DNA from: Luscinia megarhynchos
Lineage: Eukaryota > Chordata > Aves > Passeriformes > Turdidae
Length of the DNA stretch: 64,000 bases
Direction of reading: 5' to 3'
Assembly: GCA_034336665.1 (NCBI GenBank)
Contig: CM067590.1
Coordinates: 4,612,959-4,676,958, forward strand
In this document: piece by piece, positions 56,836-64,000 of the stretch
Position numbering within the stretch: the stretch's first letter is position 1
How the letters are laid out: every line of letters begins with the position of its first letter
Program-made: the position numbers and the translations under genes
Notes under the pieces: model-generated
The model's input: the letters and a program-made list of their open reading frames with translations, nothing else
What the model was told of the DNA's origin: nothing
Databases searched by the model: none

Positions 56836-57439
56836 AGTCTCTCTATCCTGCTCAGATGAGAAAAGTGGTTGATGTTTGTTTCTTGATGTGTGAGGCCAAA
56901 ACCAGGGGATGTTTGGTTTTCCTCTTGGGATTTACTCCATCCACACCCATGCCAGGCCCTGCAGTGCACATCCTCCAGAAGAGAAGCAGGGATGGAGTCA
57001 CAGTGCACCAGGGATGCTGTGGGTGCTCCAGGGAGCCGTGGGCAGGGCGGTGCTGCTGCTGCTTTGTGGCTTCTTGTGGGAGAGGATGTGTTTTCCTCCA
57101 TCTCCAGTGCAGGCAACTCATCACAAGTGCTTCCCTGCACTTTCTGCTGGAAGCAGCAGCAGCCTCAGCACCTGCTGCCCACATTGCTGGTTCCTGGGGC
57201 TGTGCCTCATTCCGGGGTGGGCGCAGTCCCTGAAGCTTCCGGCTCTGCCACAGGATGTGGCCAGGCTGTGACACAGCTCCTGGTAACCAGCACTGCTCAG
57301 CTGTCTCTCCACACCCTCCACTTCTTCCTCTGTCACGTCTGGGGCAGGATCACACTCCAAAGGACACGTCTGCCAGGGGTTCATGCTGCATTTGCCTCCC
57401 CTGAGGTGGCTCCTGGGGTCACAGCAGCTGTTTTGGCAG

Positions 57440-57600
57440 CAGGAAGGCCAGGTTGGATGGGGCTTGGAGCAGCCTGGTCTAGTGGAAGGTGTCCCTGCAC
57501 ACCAAAGGTGTCCCTGCCCATAGAAATTGTCCCTGCCCATAGCAGGGTGTTGCAGCTGGATGGTCTTTAGGTCCCTTCCAGCCAAAACCATTCCATGATG
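57440..57600 (+). mobile_element. CR1 LINE 3' end, forward orientation
   Basis: It contains GGATGGGGCTTGGAGCAGCC, TGGTCTAGTGGAAGGTGTCC, 'gatggtctttaggtcccttc' and an ACCATTCCATGATGATG end. The GGTGTCCCTGC part is repeated three times, a local expansion inside the element. Confidence 0.85.
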
Positions 57601-58256
57601 ATGTCTGCTCTGGGTTCACCTCTCAGCCCGTGGTGGATCTCACTGAACCACACTAAAATGCTTTTAGGGTTTCTCCCAACACATCGCAGCCCATGTTGGG
57701 GTTTGGATCTCTCAGCTCCTGCATGGAGGAGGTTACTGAGCCCATTCCCGCAGGAAATGTGGAGCCTGTTCTTAGTGGGGTGAACTGGAGTGGTTTGGGG
57801 TTTCTTCCTCACTGTAATTAAATAAGGAAACAAGAGGCCTTGGCTTTAAAGCTTTTTAATCTTTCTCCAGAGAAGAACTGCTGATTAGCACTGCAGCATC
57901 TGTTAGAGACGGGCTCGGTTGCAGCCGTGGTAGTCATGACCTTGAGTTTGGGATGTGTTTGCCAGCCATTTGAGGACACTATTTACCTATTGGAACAACA
58001 CCGTGGCCTCATGTAAATCTAAGCAGATTCTACTTGGGGAAAGGTTTTCTTTTTTTGCTTGCTTATGAAATTATGGGAATTTATTTATGCTATTTAAGGC
58101 ATCAGCTTAATTTCTATTACTTTATTCGGTTCTCTGCCCAGCACATGTAAAATAATATTTTTGGTACACAAAGCTTTCTGCCTTAAGCTTTCATCAAAGA
58201 GCAGCCTGTCACAAATTCTGTGAGGGGCTGGATGTGGGAACAAAGGAGGTATAATT

Positions 58257-58389
58257 AGCTACAGATAAACAGAGCTGTGTTTCTCGTCAGATCTCAACTT
58301 GTGTCTCACCCTTGGAGCTGATTCTTTTCTACAGTCTGGAAGAGGAAGATGAGCTTTCCCTAATCTTCCAGTTTTCAACTTGTAAACAG
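58257..58389. repeat. direct duplication, copy 1 (133 bp)
   Basis: AGCTACAGATAAACAGAGCT through CAACTTGTAAACAG. A near-identical copy in the same direction lies at 59636-59779. About six substitutions and one gap of 11 bases separate them. It is in MOB3A intron 1. Confidence 0.92.
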
Positions 58390-59015
58390 TAATGGGAAAT
58401 GGGAAGTATGTTTATGGTCTGTGTGCACCTGCAGAAGAGGCTGTGGCTGCTCTCAGGGCTGGTGTTATTTCAGGATATTTGCTTTCCGGGTGCCTGAGCT
58501 GTGACTTCTTCTTCTTGTTACCCTGCACCCCTTGGTTCCTGTCTCTCGCTTTCAGTGGCTGCCTTGGTGGGGGCTGTCTGGCAGCAGCTCTGAGCTCTGC
58601 TGTGGGCTGGCATGACCTGGCCTGGCCTTGTTCCAGAAATGGGAATGGGATTTGGGTGAAACCCAGCTGGTTTTACCCTCCTTTGGCAGTGCGTGTGAGC
58701 CAAGCAGGCGGTGGCATTTCTGCAGGGTTGGGGTCTCGTGGTGTGGCAATGTCAGGGGGAGTGGCAGCCCCCTCCCGTGGCTGTGGGGCCTGTTCCCCCA
58801 TTCCCACAATGGGTCTCTGTTCAGCCCAGGTCACTCTGCTCCAGCCGGGGAAGGGAAGGGAAGGGGGAGGAAGGGAAGCTGCCGTGGGCTCCCCCCCTTC
58901 TCAGATGTGGGGCAAGGGCCCAGATGGCATCCCAGATCTCTTCCTATGGGATTTAAATGAGGTTTCCTGTTGAGAGAGCTGCTCCTAATCGCTGCCCTTC
59001 TGTGCTGTGTTGCAG

Positions 59016-59140
59016 ATCAGGACCAGATGAGCAGAGGGAGGTTTCTGTGAAGATCAGAGTCGCCCCAGCCCTGCCCTGGGAAGCGGCCGCGCCTCCGGCT
59101 GTCCCCGCTGTGAGCCTGGAAGCGACCCCGGAGAAGGAAA
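59016..59140 (+). other. MOB3A: MOB3A exon 2 leader (5' UTR)
   Basis: The exon starts after GTGTTGCAG with ATCAGGACCAGATGAGCAG and runs 125 bases to the ATG. An upstream ATG at 59028 (ATGAGCAGA...) is immediately followed by TGA-containing frames and does not continue into MOB3A; the reading frame chosen gives the conserved N-terminus. Confidence 0.7.
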
Positions 59141-59565
59141 ATGTCCCACGCGTTAAAGCAGGTGTTCAATAAAGACAAAACCTTCCGGCCCAAGCGCAAG
59201 TTCGAGCCGGGCACGCAGCGCTTCGAGCTGCACAAGAAGGCGCAGGCCTCGCTCAACGCCGGCCTGGACCTGAAGGTGGCCGTGCAGCTGCCGCCGGGCG
59301 AGGAGCAGAACGACTGGGTGGCCGTGCACGTCGTGGACTTCTTCAACCGCATCAACCTCATCTACGGCACCATCAGTGACTATTGCACGGAGCACTCGTG
59401 CCCCGTCATGTCGGGGGGGCCCAAGTACGAGTACCGCTGGCAGGACGAGCACAAGTACCGCAAGCCCACCGCCCTGTCGGCGCCCCAGTACATGAACCTG
59501 CTCATGGACTGGATCGAGGTGCAGATCAACAACGAGGACATCTTCCCCACCAACGTCGGTGAGTT
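59070..59565. promoter_or_regulatory. MOB3A: intragenic CpG island over MOB3A exon 2
   Basis: CpG density is very high across the first coding exon, with most third positions G or C. It is probably coding-driven but could also act as an alternative promoter. Confidence 0.4.
59141..59558 (+). CDS. MOB3A: MOB3A coding exon 1
   Basis: Residues 1-139 plus one base of Gly140, to FPTNV. It contains the CTEHSC half of the zinc site and the [13 protein letters not shown] block. Donor GTGAGT. Very GC-rich third positions. Confidence 0.96.
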
Positions 59566-62398
59566 TGGCTCCCAGCTGGGGCTGGGGGAGGGAGGTGCCT
59601 CTGGAGCCTGCTGGAGCCCCTGGTGCTGTTCCAGGAGCTACAGATAAACAGAGCTGTGGTTCTCGACAGCATCCCTTCAGATCTCAGCTTGGGTCTCACC
59701 CTTGGAGCTGATTCTTTTCTGCAGTGTGGAAGAGGAAGATGAGCTTTCCCTAATCTTCCAGCTTTCAACTTGTAAACAGAGCTGACCCCTGTAGCAGAGC
59801 TGTTTCCCTCTCTGCTTCTCAGGTGGGCAGTGCAGTGAGCTCTTGGCAGCTCTTCTGCAGTGCTGAAATGCCCAGAGCTGTGCCAGATCCCACTGGGAGC
59901 CATGGATACTGGAGGCAGTGGAACAGGAGGCTGCCCTTGGAGCAGTCAGTCTCTGAGGTGGCTCTGGAGTGGCTCATGCTGGGTGCAGGGTGGCTCTCCT
60001 GGAGCTGATGGCCAGCCCAGGTCTGAGGCAGGGCTCTCTGTCACCTGGTGATGGTGCCACGTGCCATAATCACAGTCACCTCCTCTGTTATTATTGGCTG
60101 CCTCTGCCCCTCCTGAGGAGTGGGATGCTGGCACAGGCCTGGAGGGAAGGGCCTTGTTTCATCTACTGCCAGGACCATGGCAACAGGAGTTTGGCCTAAG
60201 ACACCTCCATCTCCATATCCAAACACAGCTTTGAGACAGAGATTGTTGGGTTTTATTTTGTGATGAAGATGGAAGAATTCAGTCTCTAAGGGATCAGGTA
60301 AATACAACTGAGCCTATGCAGAGCTTCCATCTCCTTGGGATGGAGATGAGGTGCAGCAGAACTCCCTCTCTCCCTCCTGCTCCAGTGTTCATCCCTTTGG
60401 AGCTCTGATGGGATGCAGTTGGTCTCTATTTGGGGCACATCTGCCACTTGAGCATCCACAGGGATCCTCCACTGTGCCAAAATTCTGCTTAAACCTGGTG
60501 TGGAGTGGGCAGAGAGGGGAGGGGAGCCATAAACAGTGCTCAGGCTTGAGACAGCTGAAGCAGCAAACCCTCCCCAGCCATTCTTCTCACGCTGCACAGG
60601 CTCTGCTGCAGCTCTCTGGGGACCACACTGGGGGTGTTGGTTCTGTCCTGGGCTGCAGCACGAGCTTCCAACAGCACGAGGGTTGTGGTTTGGGGTTTTT
60701 TTAGTTGTTTCTGTCTTCAGCTCAGCTTTTACCAGATCCTTTAACACTGACTGAAATGCTGCAGCTCTGGCAGAGCAAGGAAAGGGTTTAACTCGTCCCT
60801 GTTCCTCCAGAAACAGTGTGAACTTTACACCCTGATATCCCACAGAGGTGGCTGCATGGCCAGACTGCTCTGCTGCAGGGGCCCAGCCAAACAGTCCTGG
60901 AGCCTTCAAAGAGGACCTTAACAGCTTTAATTTTTAACCAAAGAGCTAGAGATGTACCAAAACAAGGGATAACTGTGGGGAGTTAACAGCCCTCTCCTTT
61001 GGGAAGTTGCTTGGTTGTAGCTGGTGTTTTGCACTGTTTATATAAATACATCAAACAGGAGTAGAAGGCTGACTGAAACAACTGCTGGGAATGTGGGCTC
61101 TGCTTTCAGTCACAGCAGTGCATCACTCTGTCACTTAAAAAATCTGTGCTTTGAACAATGTGATCCAAAGGAAAGGAAAAAGGTGCAGGGAGCTGGAAGT
61201 TGCCAGGGACAGAAGCACTTTTGCCTCAATCTGTCCATTTTACCAATTCATTTTAGCCCTAAGCAACCTGTTTTAACTTGACTGAAGGTTTTTCATGGGC
61301 ACTCTCCCCTTCCAGGTACTCCCTTCCCCAAGAACTTCCTCCCAGTGGTGAAGAAGATTCTCTCCAGGCTCTTCCGGGTGTTTGTGCATGTCTACATCCA
61401 CCACTTCGACAGGATCACCCAGATGGGCTCAGAGGCCCACGTGAACACCTGCTACAAGCACTTTTACTACTTTGTGAAAGAGTTCAATCTCATAGACACC
61501 AAGGAGCTGGAGCCCCTGGTGAGTGTCTGGGTGGGCTCAGGTACAGATGGGGCTCTCAGGGTCTGTGACCAGCACAGGCTGGGGAGTCACAGAGGGCTCT
61601 GAACCCTCTCAGAAGGTTCAAATCCTGGGGTCAGTTTTGGGCCACTCACTCCAAGAAAAACAGCAAGGGGCTGGAGCATGTCCAGAGATGGAAACAGAGC
61701 TGGGAAAGGGGCTGGAGCCCCAGGAGTGGCTGAGGGAGCTGGGAAGGGGCTCAGCCTGGAGAAAAGGAGGCTCAGGGGGGACCTTGTGGCTCTGCACAAC
61801 TCCCTGACAGGAGGGGACAGCTGGAGGGCTCAGTCCTGTCCCAGGTAACAAGTGACAGGACAGGAGGGAACAGTCTCAAGCTGTGCCAGTGGAGGTTTAG
61901 ATTGGATTTAAGGGAAAATTCCTTCAGTGAAGGGGTGGGACTGGCATTGGAAAAGTCTGCCCAGGGCAGTGTTTGAGTCACCATCCCTGGAAGTGCTCAA
62001 AAAACATGTGGATGTGACACTTGGGGACATAGTTTAGTGGTGACACAGCAGTGATGGGGTAGTAGTTGGACTTGATGATCTTGGGAGTCTTTCCAACCTT
62101 TAAGGATTCTCTTCTGAAGCTGGTTGCCCAAATTCAGGACCAGTTGGCCTTGCAGTGTAAGTGTCAGGAGCCTGAGAGTCAGGGTGTGACTGGGATGTGC
62201 TGGGAATGGGAATGGTGGGGGGAACATGGAGCTGGAGCTGTGGGCAGCAGTGTCACCCCATGCCTAGGACTGGTATTGACAGCTAAACACGGGGTTTTTC
62301 ATCCACACCCTCACCTGGGAGCCTGGATGCTCCTTCCCAGTCCCTTATCTTCTGTGTCCCTTTGACAGAAGGAAATGACCTCCCGGATGTGCCACTGA
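59141..62398 (+). CDS. MOB3A: MOB kinase activator 3A, three coding exons
   Basis: MOB proteins are small zinc-binding adaptors. MOB1 and MOB2 bind NDR/LATS kinases; the MOB3 subgroup is less understood and has been linked to MST1 (established knowledge). The exons 59141-59558, 61316-61518 and 62369-62398 join in frame to 651 nt, 216 residues, within one residue of mammalian MOB3A. It opens [20 protein letters not shown]. The zinc ligands fit the family pattern: Cys82 and Cys87 (CTEHSC), His164 and His169 (HVYIHH). It ends MTSRMCH. The start has A at -3 (GGAAAATGT). MOB3A, 3B and 3C are close paralogues; position beside AP3D1 favours 3A. All splice sites are GT-AG. Confidence 0.95.
59559..61315 (+). 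other. MOB3A: MOB3A coding intron A
   Basis: 1.76 kb. It contains copy 2 of the direct duplication at 59636-59779. The minus-strand frame of 207 codons (60286-60909) and others have no recognisable homology. Confidence 0.8.
59636..59779. repeat. direct duplication, copy 2 (144 bp)
   Basis: Same sequence and orientation as 58257-58389, with an 11-base longer segment (GACAGCATCCCTTCAG in place of GTCAG). It lies 78 bases after the exon 1 donor of MOB3A. Confidence 0.92.
61316..61518 (+). CDS. MOB3A: MOB3A coding exon 2
   Basis: Finishes Gly140 and codes residues 141-207, [10 protein letters not shown] to KELEPL. It carries the His164/His169 half of the zinc site. Acceptor TCCAG, donor GTGAGT. 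Confidence 0.96.
61519..62368 (+). other. MOB3A: MOB3A coding intron B
   Basis: 850 nt, more than half of it a forward CR1 copy (61600-62113). Frames here are CR1 shadows. Confidence 0.85.
61600..62113 (+). mobile_element. CR1 LINE 3' fragment, forward orientation
   Basis: It contains TCAGTTTTGGGCCACTCACT, 'ctcagcctggagaaaaggag', 'ctccctgacaggaggggaca', 'gtctgcccagggcagtgttt' and a CCTTTAAGGATTCTCT end. The order matches the copy at 13290-13806. Sense direction in MOB3A. Confidence 0.88.
62369..62398 (+). CDS. MOB3A: MOB3A coding exon 3 with stop
   Basis: A 30-nt coding end: KEMTSRMCH then TGA. Acceptor GACAG. The sequence is the typical C-terminus of the MOB3 group. Confidence 0.95.
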   Translation, partial: KEMTSRMCH

Positions 62399-63465
62399 GC
62401 TCAGACCTGCCTGCTCCCACCTCAGCACCTCTTCTGAGGACTCTGAGCCCCCATCCCACATTGGAGACATGATTCAAGGGGAGAACAGAGACGTTTCATT
62501 GAAGAAATTATATATTTTTAATGAGTTTCAATGTAAAACTGTGATACTGCAGGAATATTTTTTTAAAGATGCTCTAGATTAACTAATTTTTATAGTAATT
62601 TCTATAAAAAAGAAAATATTTTGTGGGCCACTTGGTGGGAATGTTGGCTCTCAGAGTGGGGAAGAGCTGCCTGAGCTGCCTCCTCTGTGTGCCCTGAGTG
62701 AGCTGAGCCAGACACTTCAGACAGAGCTGTGCTTGGGGCTGGTGCTGCCATGGAAGCAGGACCTCCCTTGGGATACACATTTCCCACCCCTGAAGGCAGG
62801 GTACAGACTGGTGTGCATGGATCCCCCAGCACCTCTTCCACTGCTGGGAGTCCAGGTGTGGGGCAGAGCTGCTCTGTGCCCACCTGCCCCCAAGGCACTC
62901 TGAGTGAGCTGGGACTGGGTTCCATCCCATGGCTGCTGCAGTTGGAGTGGAAATCTGCCCTGGTGTGTGCCCCTGCACACACAGCCTGGCTGTGGCTCAG
63001 CACTGTCCCCACAGGGACACAGATCCACGCTGGCAGCTCCTCATGGGAGCCACCAGAGGGAAGGTGCTGGGACAGGCACCAAGAATTCTCCTCCATCCCC
63101 TCCCTCCTGTCCCTCGTGGTACACTGACCCTGCCAGAACCACATCCCACTTCCTGTTGGGGTACAGAGCCTTCTCCCTGTTCCCAGCATCACCACCCCAC
63201 ACAGCTGTGCACATCTGGGACCAAAAGCTCTGGTGTGCAGCCAGAGCCCCCCGGCCTCTCCTGCTGCTTGCACGAGGAGAGCTTGGCAGTGCCCCAGGTA
63301 GGTAGTGGGTCTACCTAGGATTTGGGGACCAGTAAGTGACCAGACTGCACCACTAACCACTTCTTCCTTCAAAGCATTCCCGTGCCCTGGGATCTCTGTA
63401 CATACATTTCTCGTACAAACACCACTCGTGCTCTGCAATGAATAATAAATTATGTTGTATTTACA
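62399..63465 (+). other. MOB3A: MOB3A 3' UTR
   Basis: About 1.07 kb from the stop to the poly(A) signal. An AT-rich part (62500-62625) contains TATATTTTTAATG and ATATTTTTTT stretches that could be AU-rich elements. Frames of 130-300 codons on both strands further on are unsupported. Confidence 0.7.
63444..63449 (+). terminator. MOB3A: MOB3A poly(A) signal AATAAA
   Basis: AATAATAAATTATGTTGTAT, with TGTTGTATTT as a GT-rich element just after it. Cleavage is expected around 63465. Confidence 0.75.
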
Positions 63466-64000
63466 CAGCACACGCCGCCGCACAGCGTCTCGTGACTGCA
63501 CCTTCGTCAGCCCTTCCCATCAGCAAAGCAAACACTGGGTGTTTGGGCTGCTTGGGGATGTGCTGGAGAGCCTGAGCTCGTGGATGTGTGCTCCTGGCAC
63601 GGCTCCTGGCAGGTTGGTTGGGTTCGTCCTGCTCTGCAGGTGCCAGGCCCAGGCTGCTCCAAACCCTGTGCTGGGTCCCGAGGCCCTGGGCCCTGACCAG
63701 CAGCCTGGGGTTGTCCTGACTCGTGTCTGCAGTGTCTCTGTACCCAGGGGTTCTCCCAGCTCTGAAACACAGGTGGAAGTGGCAGAGGAGGGGAATTCCA
63801 GCTCACCAACTTGCCAAGAGACTCCTGTGTCATGGGAAGGAGCCAGGGGTGCAGTCGTTGAGGCTGGTGGACTAGATTGGGAAAAACTCTAATTTGTGGG
63901 ATGCACATTGTTTTCCTGGCCAGGCAGGGAGTGAGGGGCTCCCCAGCTGTAGCTCCTCCTGTTCCCTGCCTGCAGCACTGGCTCTTGCCTGTTCCCCTGC
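63466..64000. other. downstream sequence, no feature recognised
   Basis: GC-rich sequence after MOB3A. Two overlapping frames (146 codons + at 63452, 133 codons - at 63507) are mutual shadows without recognisable similarity. Confidence 0.6.

Larger units (their letters stand above)
49274..59015 (+). other. MOB3A: MOB3A intron 1 (9.7 kb)
   Basis: Inferred intron, GC-richer than most AP3D1 introns. It includes an octamer ATGCAAAT (52065-52072), a CpG-rich patch with a good donor near 53.7-53.99 kb, CR1 copies at 56.1-56.8 and 57.4-57.6 kb, an AT-rich stretch at 57.85-58.25 kb, and the first copy of a direct duplication at 58257-58389. Long frames in it overlap on both strands and resemble no known protein. 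Confidence 0.6.

Noticed and set aside
62602..63501. 299-codon minus-strand frame over the MOB3A 3' UTR
   Set aside because: No recognisable similarity, opposite strand to a clear transcript end, and several other frames are open in the same GC-rich stretch.

Overview
The window looks like a bird chromosome, probably a gene-rich microchromosome matching human 19p13.3. It has long introns, CpG-island promoters, many short fragments shaped like the 3' end of avian CR1 LINEs, and several GC-rich minisatellites. CR1 is also common in other reptiles, so bird is an inference. There are no prokaryotic features, CRISPR arrays or operons.

Two protein-coding genes are fully present, both on the + strand. 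The first is AP3D1, the delta subunit of the AP-3 vesicle coat adaptor. I traced it by hand through 32 coding exons from an ATG at 3892 to a TGA at 43435. The exons join in frame to 3654 nt (1217 codons plus stop), about the length of the long human isoform. The second is MOB3A, a zinc-binding MOB-family protein. It has a likely non-coding first exon in a CpG island near 49.2 kb and three coding exons from 59141 to 62398 (216 codons plus stop). Adjacent same-strand AP3D1 and MOB3A match the human arrangement as I recall it.

Layout: 1-3.2 kb is upstream DNA with a 21-bp minisatellite and a reverse CR1 fragment. The AP3D1 promoter and CpG island span about 3.2-4.0 kb. AP3D1 follows, with a 12.8-kb first intron, and ends at a poly(A) signal at 45789. 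Its 3' UTR carries a 43-bp minisatellite. The intergenic segment at 45.8-49.1 kb is almost all repeat: a CR1 copy with a TA microsatellite, about 28 copies of a G-rich unit of roughly 30 bp, and a 470-bp A-rich tract. The MOB3A promoter starts abruptly after that tract. MOB3A has a 9.7-kb first intron, three coding exons and a poly(A) signal at 63444.

The two genes do not form a pathway. AP3D1 sorts cargo from endosomes to lysosomes and pigment granules. MOB3A belongs to the MOB kinase-adaptor family. I found no new multi-gene system. The most noteworthy points are a GC-AG intron in AP3D1, a very GC-rich exon 14 beside an 83-nt intron with an unusual acceptor, a direct duplication flanking the first MOB3A coding exon, and the repeat-filled interval where mammals have IZUMO4.
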